From the NCBI GenBank assembly GCA_964528035.1, contig CAZGQY010000009.1, positions 1 through 47,071 on the forward strand: a DNA stretch of 47,071 nt. Direction: 5' to 3'. This stretch comes from CAZGQY01 sp964528035 (GTDB lineage: Bacteria > Pseudomonadota > Gammaproteobacteria > Methylococcales > UBA1147). Within the stretch, counting starts at the first letter, position 1; each line of letters opens with the position of its first letter. The position numbers and the translations under genes are program-made. This document shows positions 33,401-41,884 of this stretch, one piece after another. The notes below the pieces were generated by a model. It had not been told where the DNA came from and made no database searches. It was given only the letters and a program-made list of their open reading frames with translations.

Positions 33401-34603
33401 ATGAAACAGGTTTCAATTGTTGCGATAATTTTTGCACTCATTCAGTTTTTGGCCTTTAATGCAGTAGCAGGTACTGGCCCGCCGCCACCGCCACCGCCGC
33501 CACCGCCTCCGGAAATAACTACTCCTGCGGAAACAACTACCCCTCAGGAAATATCTCCTCCTGAGGTTAATCAACCGCCTCCCTCGGTGAATAATAGTTC
33601 CTGCGCCGGAGTTTCTTTGGTTAGCGGCGAGTGTAGTCAGACCATATACGGGGCGTATGGCAATATCGCAACACCGGTTTTAGACCTTTTCATTGACGGT
33701 GTTATGGATGGTACCAATACAACCAGCCGATTTTCCGGCGAATCCCAATCTGCTGGAGACGAAATGGTGTCGGAGCGCTTTGGATTTTATATGTCGGGCG
33801 TTGGTACCAATATAGACCGTAAAATAACCGCCAGAGAGGTGGGTTACGATTCGGATCTTTTGGGATTTGTAGCCGGACTTGACTATCGGTTTTTCGAGGA
33901 ATTTATCGCAGGCCTTTCTATCGGTTACACCAATAGCGAAGCCAATATGGATTTAGGGGTAGGGCAGGTTGATTTAGAAACTGTCGTCGTCTTGTTACAC
34001 GGAGTATATACGCCAACTTATAACATCACAGTCAATACTTATGCCGGTTGGTCGGGTCTTAATTTTGATAGTACCCGCACAATTGCAGGTACTGGATCTG
34101 CTCAAAGTAAAACCGACGGTGATCAATTCGTAGCGGGGTTATCCTCTTCTTACAACTTCAATATCGGTGGATTTACGATTTTGCCGCAAGTCTCGGTTGA
34201 CTATTTAACTTCTTGGATTAATGGCTTCAGTGAAGTCGGAGCAGGAGCGGCAAATTTGAATGTTGGAGACCAGAGGATCAATTCATTGAAAACCTTAGCA
34301 GGTGTAAATTTAACCTACGCATGGAGTCAGAACTGGGGCGTGATTACTCCCCATATTAGGGTTTTTTATCTGCATGAATTCTTAAATGATAATCGTGTGA
34401 TCAATACCTCACCACTTATTGGTACTTCAACTTCAAGTGGGTTTCAGACTGACAATCCTGATCGAGATTATGTCACTTTAGCGGCTGGGATTTCTACTCA
34501 ACTTCCTCATAGTGTTCAACTGTATGTTGATTATCAGAGAACTATTGCGCATTCGTATATCGATAGTTATATTGTGAGCGGGGGTATCAGGGTCGGTTTT
34601 TAG
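33401..34603 (+). CDS. Autotransporter-type outer-membrane barrel with an N-terminal polyproline segment
   Basis: 400 aa. Signal peptide SIVAIIFALIQFLAFNAVA, then TG followed by 11 consecutive Pro and a Pro/Thr/Glu-rich stretch to ~residue 65, two Cys (CAGVSLVSGEC), and a beta-barrel of ~270 residues of the autotransporter-domain kind ending in VSGGIRVGF with the C-terminal Phe. There is almost no passenger: the exposed part would be just the proline-rich arm. The Pro run should make translation depend on EF-P. It starts 49 bp after the GMC gene (AAGGACAG ribosome site), possibly the same transcript. A small dyad AGCCC/GGGCT occupies the gap. The substrate or adhesive function is unknown. Confidence 0.85.
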   Translation: MKQVSIVAIIFALIQFLAFNAVAGTGPPPPPPPPPPPEITTPAETTTPQEISPPEVNQPPPSVNNSSCAGVSLVSGECSQTIYGAYGNIATPVLDLFIDGVMDGTNTTSRFSGESQSAGDEMVSERFGFYMSGVGTNIDRKITAREVGYDSDLLGFVAGLDYRFFEEFIAGLSIGYTNSEANMDLGVGQVDLETVVVLLHGVYTPTYNITVNTYAGWSGLNFDSTRTIAGTGSAQSKTDGDQFVAGLSSSYNFNIGGFTILPQVSVDYLTSWINGFSEVGAGAANLNVGDQRINSLKTLAGVNLTYAWSQNWGVITPHIRVFYLHEFLNDNRVINTSPLIGTSTSSGFQTDNPDRDYVTLAAGISTQLPHSVQLYVDYQRTIAHSYIDSYIVSGGIRVGF

Positions 34604-34938
34604 ATTCAGAAGTACCGGGGTGCTGCGGATTGATCCATTATGGTTCTGTCAACTTGAACAGGGGCCATTCGAGATATGGAAGGTCTGTTTGGCGAACTTG
34701 GATCGTAATAACATACGAAACGGCTAGAAAACAGAAAGTGATGTGTGGCTGTTGACAGTAGGGAAAGCTCCGTGCGGCTTTATTTATCTTACTGCTGGTA
34801 AGATGGCAAAGTCGTTCCAGGCCCAATATTCTTGTTGACGTGGTGAATGGATCATTTCATTTTGCTGACCCGTAATTTTCACTGGGTTACCAAAATGCTA
34901 CTCTAAACTCTCGCGTTGTTGATGCTACCGACCCACCT
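34604..34938. other. Gene-free, probably decayed DNA
   Basis: No intact gene in either direction; short frames lack family features. Together with the vapC remnant and the solo MITE end to its right it forms a 613-bp scar between the autotransporter and aminotransferase genes. No terminator with a T-run was found after the autotransporter stop. Confidence 0.5.
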
Positions 34939-35085
34939 CTAGCTCGGATAAACCCAGTTGTCCAATTCCAATTTGGAAACTTTTGAGAAGTGTTTTTGAT
35001 TGTTGGTGACCAATACGGCACCGAGATGCCGAGCATGCGCAGCAATCATGGCATCATTATTCCCAATCGGTGTACCAGCTTTGTA
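34939..35085 (-). pseudogene. vapC: Remnant of a VapC-type PIN-domain toxin (C-terminal 48 codons)
   Basis: Read on the minus strand, 48 codons to a TAG stop carry the conserved VapC tail: AGTPIGNNDAMIAAHARHLG, then AVLVTNNQKHF, and the short end DNWVYPS. The third-acid region NND and LVTNN are PIN hallmarks. Immediately upstream in frame is TAA (35086-35088), and no catalytic N-terminal half or vapB antitoxin is present, so the ribonuclease is dead. A little further upstream in the same frame, LFCAARPER may be degraded sequence of the same gene. Confidence 0.75.
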
Positions 35086-35200
35086 TTAACGTTCGGGCCG
35101 AGCAGCGCAGAAGAGTTTATTTCTCTGCCTTTTGCCTCTAATGAAGGGCAGCGTTGGAGCCTAAAGTCAGGCTTGGTGCGGGAAGCCTCTGTGGGAAAAT

Positions 35201-35217
35201 TATTGACACCTCGCTCC
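35201..35217. repeat. Solo MITE end at the aminotransferase stop codon
   Basis: TATTGACACCTCGCTCC matches the MITE right end (TATTGAATCCTCGCTCC) at 15 of 17 positions and is followed by TAA. Its last base is the last base of the aminotransferase TAG stop (minus strand), so the element end now forms part of the stop codon. No matching left end is nearby. Confidence 0.6.
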
Positions 35218-36404
35218 TAAACACCCAAAACCCGTCGAATTCGTTCACAGGCATCCACTAAATTCTCCATGCTGGTGGCGATCGATATGCGAACGTGCCC
35301 TGGGCAGCCGAATGCTGAACCAGGCACCACAGCAACGCCTGCTTTTTCAATCAAAAATTCGGATAATGCGACATCATCATCAATACCTTCCAGCGTCGCA
35401 ATGACATTTTGTAAATCGGGAAATACATAAAATGTACCGTCAGTGGCCAGGCACGATATACCCTTTATTTTATTCAATGCATCGACGACAAAATCGTGCC
35501 GATCCTTAAACGCCCGTTTCATTGTGTCTATACAGGACTGATCGTTGCTCAGCGCTGTTTCAGCAGCAATCTGGGAAATGGATGTTGGGTTTGATGTACT
35601 GTGAGATTGGATTTTCTTCATCGCCTGGATTATTGATCGTGGGCCGGCGGCGTAACCGATTCTCCATCCGGTCATGGAATAGGCTTTGGACACTCCATTA
35701 AGAACCAGGGTACGGTCATAGAGCTCGGGGCAAACATTCAGGATGTTGCAAAAACTGTTCGCTTTCCAGACAATGTGTTCGTACATGTCATCGCTTGCGA
35801 TGATCAGGTCAGGAAATTCCAACAATACCCTGGCCAGTGCTTTCAATTCATTTTCAGTGTAGCTAATGCCGGTTGGATTGGATGGGCTGTTAATAACAAA
35901 CAGACGGCTGCGATCATTGAGACTGGCTCTGAGTTGTTCCGGGTTTATTTTGAAATTCTGATCCTGGTTGGCGAGCAGGAAAACCGGTTCACCCCCGGCC
36001 AAAAGAGCCATGTCCGGATACGAAACCCAATAGGGTGCCGGAATGATTATTTGCTCTCCTGGATTTATAATCGCTTGTGTCAGATTATAAAAGCTCTGTT
36101 TCCCTCCGCAGGATACCAGTATCTGATCGGGCTCATAGGATAAATGGTTGTCGGTACGTAACTTTTCAATTATGGCGGTCTTAAGCGCGGGAATCCCATC
36201 TACGGCAGTGTATTTTGTAAAACCCGAATGAATGGCTTCGATGGCGGCATTTTTTATATGTTCCGGTGTATCGAAGTCCGGTTCACCTGCACCCAAACCA
36301 ATGATATTCTTACCTGCTTTCCGCATTTCATTCGCTCTGTTGGTGATCGCCAGAGTGGGTGAGGGGTTAATGGCGTTAACTCTATCGGAAAGTGAAATTG
36401 TCAT
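35217..36404 (-). CDS. aspC: Class I aspartate aminotransferase (PLP)
   Basis: 395 aa. Interconverts aspartate/2-oxoglutarate with oxaloacetate/glutamate. Class I signatures: GLGAGEPDFDTP, SPSNPTG (Asn176), SDDMYE (Asp205/206, Tyr208) and the PLP-binding Lys240 in GVSKAYSMTGWRIGYAAG; C-terminal PGSAFG and HVRISIA bind the substrate carboxylate. This is the I-gamma-like thermophile/rhizobial type rather than E. coli AspC, so the symbol is by function. The stop codon is completed by a MITE end, so a few C-terminal residues could differ from the ancestral protein; the length is nevertheless normal. Confidence 0.92.
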   Translation of the reverse strand: MTISLSDRVNAINPSPTLAITNRANEMRKAGKNIIGLGAGEPDFDTPEHIKNAAIEAIHSGFTKYTAVDGIPALKTAIIEKLRTDNHLSYEPDQILVSCGGKQSFYNLTQAIINPGEQIIIPAPYWVSYPDMALLAGGEPVFLLANQDQNFKINPEQLRASLNDRSRLFVINSPSNPTGISYTENELKALARVLLEFPDLIIASDDMYEHIVWKANSFCNILNVCPELYDRTLVLNGVSKAYSMTGWRIGYAAGPRSIIQAMKKIQSHSTSNPTSISQIAAETALSNDQSCIDTMKRAFKDRHDFVVDALNKIKGISCLATDGTFYVFPDLQNVIATLEGIDDDVALSEFLIEKAGVAVVPGSAFGCPGHVRISIATSMENLVDACERIRRVLGV

Positions 36405-36537
36405 TCTTGGGGTCCATTTGTTGCGATTATTATTTTAAATTGGGCGTGTTCGGGAACAAACACTTAACGGTTAAAAGTCGATCTGGGTTGTTTTTGATTT
36501 TATTGGGCTACAACACAAGGCATTACAAGATGAGTAA

Positions 36538-36697
36538 GGAGCGAGGTTTTAATAATATGCGAAAGATTGACGCAGGATTATTGTTTGTCTTCAAGGCGTA
36601 GCCACAGGCGCATAGCAGGGCTACGCAACTGTTGCGACAACGCAGAAGACGGACAATAAGACAAGTCAAGATTCGTATGTTATTGAATCCTCGCTCC
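36538..36697. mobile_element. 160-bp foldback MITE, copy 2
   Basis: Same length and orientation as the copy at 28300-28459, 8 substitutions, same GGAGCGAGG/CCTCGCTCC ends. Flanked by TAA on the left and GAA on the right, so any target duplication is imperfect. It lies in the divergent region between the aminotransferase and uvrB genes, 133 bp from the former and 218 bp from the latter; apart from it, 36405-36915 contains no gene. The two copies as direct repeats could support recombinational loss of the 8.2 kb between them. Confidence 0.88.
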
Positions 36698-36915
36698 GAA
36701 GTCTTGATATTCAATTATACCTGCTAATTAATTAGAAACTATTTTTCTGAGGGTGCAAGCTATAAATTACTTGGGTTTATGCAACAGCAACTTCACAGGA
36801 GAGTAATCATGGGTAGACGGTTGCATGCCCAGGCAAACATTTAATTTGCGTTCTAATCAGAAACTCTCTGAATAGACAGACTAGTTATTAGCTCAATATT
36901 ACAGCAAAATTAAGC

Positions 36916-38925
36916 ATGGCAAAAATTTTTACACTACGCAGTTCTTTTAAACCCGAGGGTGATCAACCCGAGGCAATTCAAAAATTGGTCGACGGCCTCA
37001 ATTGTGGGGAATTGCATCAGACCTTGCTGGGTGTTACCGGTTCAGGGAAAACTTTTACGGTTGCTAATGTAATCACCGAAGTTCAGCGTCCAACGATGAT
37101 CCTTGCCCCTAATAAAACATTGGCGGCTCAGCTTTATGGCGAAATGAAAGAATTTTTTCCCGAAAATTCAGTTGAGTATTTTGTGTCGTACTACGATTAC
37201 TACCAACCTGAGGCCTACGTCCCGGCTTCTGACACCTATATCGAAAAGGACGCCTCATTAAATGAACACATTGAACAAATGAGATTGTCCGCAACTAAAG
37301 CCTTGCTTGAAAGGAAAGACACGATTGTAGTCGCAACCGTTTCCTCAATATATGGCCTGGGCGAACCAGAATCCTATTTCAGCATGGTGTTGCATCTGGT
37401 TCGCGGTGATCAAATAAATCAGCGAACTCTATTACGTCGGTTGGCGGAAATGCAGTATATGCGCAATGAAACTGAACTGAGAAGGGCGACTTATCGGGTG
37501 AGAGGTGATGTGATCGACATTTACCCGGCGGAGTCAGAAAAGGACGCATTGCGGGTCGAGTTGTTTGATCAGGAAATTGAGCGGATGTCACTGTTCGATC
37601 CTTTAACCGGTGAAATTACCAGCAGGGTTGCCCGATACACGGTTTATCCTAAAACACACTATGTGACCCCCAGGGAAAAGTTATTGTCAGCAATAAGTGA
37701 AATTAAAATCGAATTGGCTGAGCGTTTGCAAGATTTGCGTTCGAGTAATAAGCTGGTTGAAGCGCAGCGCCTGGAACAACGTACTTTGTTTGATATAGAA
37801 ATGATCCTGGAAGTGGGGTATTGCTCCGGTATTGAAAACTATTCACGCTATTTGTCGGGCAGGCAGGCAGGTGAATCACCGCCCACCATGTTTGATTATC
37901 TTCCTGATGATGGCTTGCTGGTTATCGATGAAAGTCACGTGACTGTTCCACAACTGGGTGCTATGTATAAGGGTGATCGGTCAAGAAAAGAGACTCTGGT
38001 CGAATATGGTTTTCGATTACCCTCTGCCCTGGATAACCGACCGTTACGATTTGATGAGTTTGAGTGGCGTTCTCCGCAGCGAATTTATACTTCAGCCACT
38101 CCCGGGCCTTACGAGAATGAAATATCGGGTTCAGTAATTGAGCAAGTCGTGCGTCCTACGGGCCTGGTTGACCCGCAAATAGAAGTTCGTCCCGCGGTAT
38201 CACAGGTCGATGATTTGCTCTCGGAAATAAAGGTTCGTGCAGAAAAAAATGAACGTGTGCTGGTGACTACTTTGACCAAACGGATGTCAGAAGATTTGAC
38301 TGACTACCTTATGGAACATGATACGCGAGTTCGTTACCTGCATTCTGATATTGATACTGTCGAACGGGTGGAAATCATTAGAGACCTTCGATTGGGTGTA
38401 TTTGATGTGTTAGTGGGGATAAATCTTTTGCGGGAAGGTTTGGATATTCCGGAAGTTTCGCTGGTGGCCATATTGGATGCCGATAAAGAAGGTTTCTTAA
38501 GGTCCAGCGTTTCGCTAATTCAGACCATCGGTCGAGCAGCCAGGCACGTGCGAGGTAAAGCCATTCTGTACGGCGATAAAGTGACGCGTTCTATGCAGCA
38601 CGCAATCGAGGAAACAGGTCGGCGCCGCGAAAAACAGGAGCTTTATAATGAAGAACACGGAATTCAGCCGCAAACTATAATTAAATCGGTCAAGGATATT
38701 CTGGAAGTGGCGATTCCGGGCGCAGGGCTGTATTCGGAAAAGCCTTCTCAACAAAAAGTGGCCGAGTCGGAACAGATTTATGCGGTATCATCCCCTAAAA
38801 AAGCAGCAAAAATGATAAAAAAACTCGAGGAACAAATGTATACACACGCCAGAGAGCTTGAATTTGAGGAGGCTGCTCGGGTTCGGGATGAAATTAAACG
38901 TATTCAGCGGCAAATTCTGGTTTGA
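36916..38925 (+). CDS. uvrB: Excinuclease ABC subunit B
   Basis: 669 aa, normal length. Central helicase-like damage-verification subunit of nucleotide excision repair; binds UvrA, then UvrC. Walker A GVTGSGKT, beta-hairpin region YYDYYQPEAYVP, DESHVTVPQLGAMY (Walker B/motif II), helicase motif TSATPGPYE, motif VI QTIGRAARH, and the C-terminal UVR domain (ELEFEEAARVRDEIKRI). No CTGT-N8-ACAG LexA site was found in the 218 bp upstream. It is followed by tRNA-Val after about 130 bp. Confidence 0.98.
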   Translation: MAKIFTLRSSFKPEGDQPEAIQKLVDGLNCGELHQTLLGVTGSGKTFTVANVITEVQRPTMILAPNKTLAAQLYGEMKEFFPENSVEYFVSYYDYYQPEAYVPASDTYIEKDASLNEHIEQMRLSATKALLERKDTIVVATVSSIYGLGEPESYFSMVLHLVRGDQINQRTLLRRLAEMQYMRNETELRRATYRVRGDVIDIYPAESEKDALRVELFDQEIERMSLFDPLTGEITSRVARYTVYPKTHYVTPREKLLSAISEIKIELAERLQDLRSSNKLVEAQRLEQRTLFDIEMILEVGYCSGIENYSRYLSGRQAGESPPTMFDYLPDDGLLVIDESHVTVPQLGAMYKGDRSRKETLVEYGFRLPSALDNRPLRFDEFEWRSPQRIYTSATPGPYENEISGSVIEQVVRPTGLVDPQIEVRPAVSQVDDLLSEIKVRAEKNERVLVTTLTKRMSEDLTDYLMEHDTRVRYLHSDIDTVERVEIIRDLRLGVFDVLVGINLLREGLDIPEVSLVAILDADKEGFLRSSVSLIQTIGRAARHVRGKAILYGDKVTRSMQHAIEETGRRREKQELYNEEHGIQPQTIIKSVKDILEVAIPGAGLYSEKPSQQKVAESEQIYAVSSPKKAAKMIKKLEEQMYTHARELEFEEAARVRDEIKRIQRQILV

Positions 38926-39057
38926 GTATCGCGCTCAATTTAACTTAGATTGTTGCCGATTTGAAATATTTATTCAAAAAGTTTTTATTTGTAGCGAATA
39001 GCGCTTTAAGAAACATTATAAATGGGTTAAACTTCCCCAGATCGATGAGTAATTAAC

Positions 39058-39134
39058 AGGCGCGTAGCTCAGCTGGTTAGAGCACCACCTTGACATGGTG
39101 GGGGTCGTTGGTTCAACTCCAATCGCGCCTACCA
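39058..39134 (+). tRNA. valV: tRNA-Val (anticodon GAC)
   Basis: 77-nt cloverleaf with encoded CCA. Acceptor AGGCGCG/CGCGCCT, anticodon stem CCACC/GGTGG with loop TTGACAT (GAC at 39092-39094), T loop TTCAACT. The body is near-identical to E. coli tRNA-Val(GAC). It reads GUC and GUU valine codons. The first pair is A-U rather than the more common G-C. A terminator follows 4 bp after the CCA end. Confidence 0.97.
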
Positions 39135-39138
39135 ATAC

Positions 39139-39173
39139 AACAAAGCATCGCATTGCGGTGCTTTGTTCTTTTT
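39139..39173 (+). terminator. Rho-independent terminator after tRNA-Val
   Basis: Thirteen-bp stem AACAAAGCATCGC/GCGGTGCTTTGTT (one T-G pair) with an ATT loop, then CTTTTT. It separates the tRNA transcript from thrS. Confidence 0.93.
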
Positions 39174-39221
39174 AACTGAAATATTTCTGCTCGGAACGAT
39201 CGTTACGAGTCTGTACAAATT

Positions 39222-41132
39222 ATGCCCACAATTTCTTTGCCCGACGGGTCAACACGCAATTTTGATCACGCCGTGACCGTGATGGAAGTCGCGGAATCAA
39301 TAGGGCCGGGGCTGGCCAAATCAGCAATCGCAGGCCGTGTCGGTGGTCAGCTTGTCGATTGCGATTATTTAATCGATTCCGATTCGGAAATTTCAGTGAT
39401 AACCAGTCGCGATGACGAGGGACTGGAAGTTATCCGGCATTCAACAGCGCATTTACTGGCGCAAGCTGTTAAACGTTTATTTCCCACAGCTCAGGTGACC
39501 ATTGGCCCCGTTATTAATGATGGGTTTTACTATGATTTTGCCTATGAAAGGCCTTTCACGCCTGAAGATCTGGAAGCTCTTGAAAAAGAAATGCATGGCT
39601 TGGTTAATGAAGCCATCGATGTGCAGCGAACGGTAGTTTCCAGGCAAGAAGCTGTCGACTATTTTCGACAGTTGGGTGAGCATTACAAAGCTGAAATTAT
39701 TAACGATTTGCCGGAATCGGAAACTATATCGCTATACAGTCAGGGTGATTTTACTGATTTATGTCGCGGTCCTCATGTACCCAGTACCGCTAAGCTTAAG
39801 ACTTTTAAGCTGATGAAAATAGCCGGGGCGTATTGGCGTGGTGATTCCAGAAACGAAATGTTGCAGCGTATCTATGGAACCGCCTGGCAGGATAAAAAAG
39901 CATTAAAAGCCTATCTTTATCGGCTTGAAGAGGCCGAAAAAAGGGATCATCGCAAGCTTGGAAAATCATTGGATCTGTTTCATACTCAGGCAGAAGCTCC
40001 CGGTATGGTGTTTTGGCACGACAAGGGTTGGACTGTTTATCAGTTAATCGAACAGTTTATTCGTGATAAGCTACGCTCTAAGGGTTACTTTGAAGTAAAA
40101 ACACCCCAATTGGTTGATCGTTCATTGTGGGAAAAATCCGGGCATTGGGATAAGTTCGGCGATATGATATTTACCACTCATTCCGAGCATCGGGACTACG
40201 CCATTAAACCGATGAACTGTCCCTGCCATGTACAGATTTATAATCAGGGAGTTAAGAGTTACCGCGATCTGCCGATAAGGATGGCAGAATTCGGATCTTG
40301 TCACCGCAACGAGCCATCCGGTACGCTGCATGGATTAATGCGTGTGCGAAATTTTGTCCAGGACGATGCGCACATCTTTTGTACCGAAGACCAGGTTCAG
40401 GGTGAAGTGGCCGCATTTATAGATTTATTGTTTGAGGTTTACAAAGCTTTTGGTTTTGACCAGATATTGATTAAGCTGTCCACGCGACCGGAAAATCGAG
40501 TTGGAAGCGATGAGGTTTGGGATAAAGCGGAAAAAGCGCTTGAAAAAGCATTGGACAATAAACAGTTGGAGTGGCAGTTACAGCCTGGTGAAGGTGCATT
40601 TTATGGCCCTAAAATCGAATTTTCCTTAAAAGACTGCCTGGACAGGGTTTGGCAGTGTGGAACGATTCAGGTCGATTTTTCAATGCCGGAACGCTTGTCG
40701 GCTCATTATATTGACGAGGATAGCGACAAACAGGTGCCTGTCATGTTGCATCGAGCAATCCTTGGTTCAGTGGAAAGATTTATTGGCATACTGATCGAAC
40801 ACTATGCAGGTACATTGCCGATGTGGTTGGCACCCGTGCAGATTGTTTTGGTGAATATCGCCGACCGACACGCGCAATATACTCAAAATGTTGCTGGAGT
40901 CCTTGAAAAACAAGGGTATCGAGTTAAATTAGACTTGAGAAATGAGAAGATCGGATTTAAAATCCGCGAGCACTCCATGCAGAGGGTTCCTTATTTGTTC
41001 ATTATGGGTGATAAAGAATTAGAAAGTGAGACCGTTTCCGTTAGAACTCAGGGCGGTCAGAATTTGGGATCTAAAACAATTGAAGCATGTTTAAAGTTAC
41101 TGGAACAGAATGTCGAAAACCATTGCAGCTAA
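39222..41132 (+). CDS. thrS: Threonyl-tRNA synthetase
   Basis: 636 aa. N-terminal TGS domain (1-62), editing domain with HSTAHLLAQAVKRLFP and the Zn/His/Cys site TDLCRGPHVPST, class II catalytic core with MNCPCHVQIY (Zn Cys), motif 2 FGSCHRNEPSGTLHGLMRVR and motif 3 HRAILGSVERFIGILIEHY, and the C-terminal anticodon-binding domain from ~535. It charges tRNA-Thr and edits Ser-tRNA-Thr. Followed by infC after 15 bp, the standard thrS-infC-rpmI-rplT order. The E. coli enzyme represses its own translation through a tRNA-like leader; only 48 bp separate the tRNA-Val terminator from the start here, so such a leader would have to be short. Confidence 0.98.
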   Translation: MPTISLPDGSTRNFDHAVTVMEVAESIGPGLAKSAIAGRVGGQLVDCDYLIDSDSEISVITSRDDEGLEVIRHSTAHLLAQAVKRLFPTAQVTIGPVINDGFYYDFAYERPFTPEDLEALEKEMHGLVNEAIDVQRTVVSRQEAVDYFRQLGEHYKAEIINDLPESETISLYSQGDFTDLCRGPHVPSTAKLKTFKLMKIAGAYWRGDSRNEMLQRIYGTAWQDKKALKAYLYRLEEAEKRDHRKLGKSLDLFHTQAEAPGMVFWHDKGWTVYQLIEQFIRDKLRSKGYFEVKTPQLVDRSLWEKSGHWDKFGDMIFTTHSEHRDYAIKPMNCPCHVQIYNQGVKSYRDLPIRMAEFGSCHRNEPSGTLHGLMRVRNFVQDDAHIFCTEDQVQGEVAAFIDLLFEVYKAFGFDQILIKLSTRPENRVGSDEVWDKAEKALEKALDNKQLEWQLQPGEGAFYGPKIEFSLKDCLDRVWQCGTIQVDFSMPERLSAHYIDEDSDKQVPVMLHRAILGSVERFIGILIEHYAGTLPMWLAPVQIVLVNIADRHAQYTQNVAGVLEKQGYRVKLDLRNEKIGFKIREHSMQRVPYLFIMGDKELESETVSVRTQGGQNLGSKTIEACLKLLEQNVENHCS

Positions 41133-41134
41133 AT

Positions 41135-41150
41135 AGGAGGAAAGGCTATC
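41135..41150 (+). promoter_or_regulatory. Strong ribosome site and ATC start codon of infC
   Basis: AGGAGG at 41135-41140, seven bases, then ATC at 41148-41150. No ATG, GTG or TTG lies in frame nearby until TTG 41205, which would cut off the conserved IF3 N-terminus. Confidence 0.75.
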
Positions 41151-41669
41151 GCCGCTAATAAAGAAACTCGTTTAAATGACGAGATTACTGCCGCCACAAT
41201 AAGATTGATCGGAGCCGAAGGCGAGCAAGCAGGAGTTGTATCTCTCGATCAGGCAAAAAAGATTGCATATGATGCCGATCTTGATTTGGTGGAAATTTCA
41301 CCTAATGCTGAACCGCCGGTTTGTCGGGTAATGAATTATGGTAAGTACCGGTTCGAGCTAAATAAAAAGCAGCAGGCTGCAAAAAAGAAGCAGAAGCAGA
41401 TCCAGGTCAAAGAAATTAAATTTCGACCAGGAACCGGAATTGGTGATTACCAGGTTAAACTGCGAAATTTGACTAAATTCCTGAACGAAGGCGATAAAAC
41501 AAAAATTACAGTACGCTTTCGGGGGCGGGAAATGGCGCATCGGGAATTGGGTATGGATCTTTTAAAGCGTGTAGAAAAAGATCTCGAGGAAATTGGCACT
41601 GTTGAGCAATACGCGAAAATGGAAGGTCGGCAGATGGTGATGGTTTTGGCGCCTAAGAAAAAGAAATAA
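41148..41669 (+). CDS. infC: Translation initiation factor IF-3 (ATC start)
   Basis: 173 aa if begun at the ATC, near the usual ~175-180; beginning at TTG 41205 would remove 19 residues (NKETRLNDEITAATIR) that match the IF3 N-terminal arm (RxNxxI). N-domain includes GVVSLDQAKKIAYDADLDLV; linker LNKKQQAAKKKQKQIQVKEI; C-domain GIGDYQVKLRNLTKFLNEGD and KVTVRFRGREMAH-like RFRGREMAHRELG, which bind the 30S subunit. IF3 rejects non-ATG starts, and bacterial infC commonly uses ATT/ATC-type starts so that IF3 limits its own synthesis. The ATC here fits that autoregulation. Confidence 0.92.
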   Translation: MAANKETRLNDEITAATIRLIGAEGEQAGVVSLDQAKKIAYDADLDLVEISPNAEPPVCRVMNYGKYRFELNKKQQAAKKKQKQIQVKEIKFRPGTGIGDYQVKLRNLTKFLNEGDKTKITVRFRGREMAHRELGMDLLKRVEKDLEEIGTVEQYAKMEGRQMVMVLAPKKKK

Positions 41670-41709
41670 TATACGAGAGATGCGCCAGAAGTTCAGTGAC
41701 GGGAGCTCT

Positions 41710-41753
41710 CCGCTCTGGGATATGGCCACCTGAACCAGAACCTGACAGAGTGG
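41710..41753 (+). promoter_or_regulatory. Stem-loop in the infC-rpmI intergenic leader
   Basis: CCGCTCTG (41710-41717) pairs with CAGAGTGG (41746-41753, one G-U) around 28 bases. The 215-bp space between infC and rpmI is longer than usual and is the place where L20 represses rpmI-rplT in E. coli. The structure may serve that role, but I cannot show the L20 recognition elements. Confidence 0.3.
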
Positions 41754-41884
41754 AGTTGTATGGAATTACTGTACAGTGGGTTTTTGGATGGGTTGTTTTG
41801 GTCACTTGATCCTTACGATTTAAATCATACCGCTATATGTGTTAGACTGGGCAGTTAGCGATTTTTATATTGGAGTTTATCGAA

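Noticed and set aside
34990..35220. A 76-codon plus-strand frame ending at the aminotransferase stop
   Set aside because: It is antisense to the vapC remnant, which explains the sequence better, and its end is MITE sequence.
36698..36915. LexA-binding site upstream of uvrB
   Set aside because: No CTGT-N8-ACAG arrangement was found on either strand.
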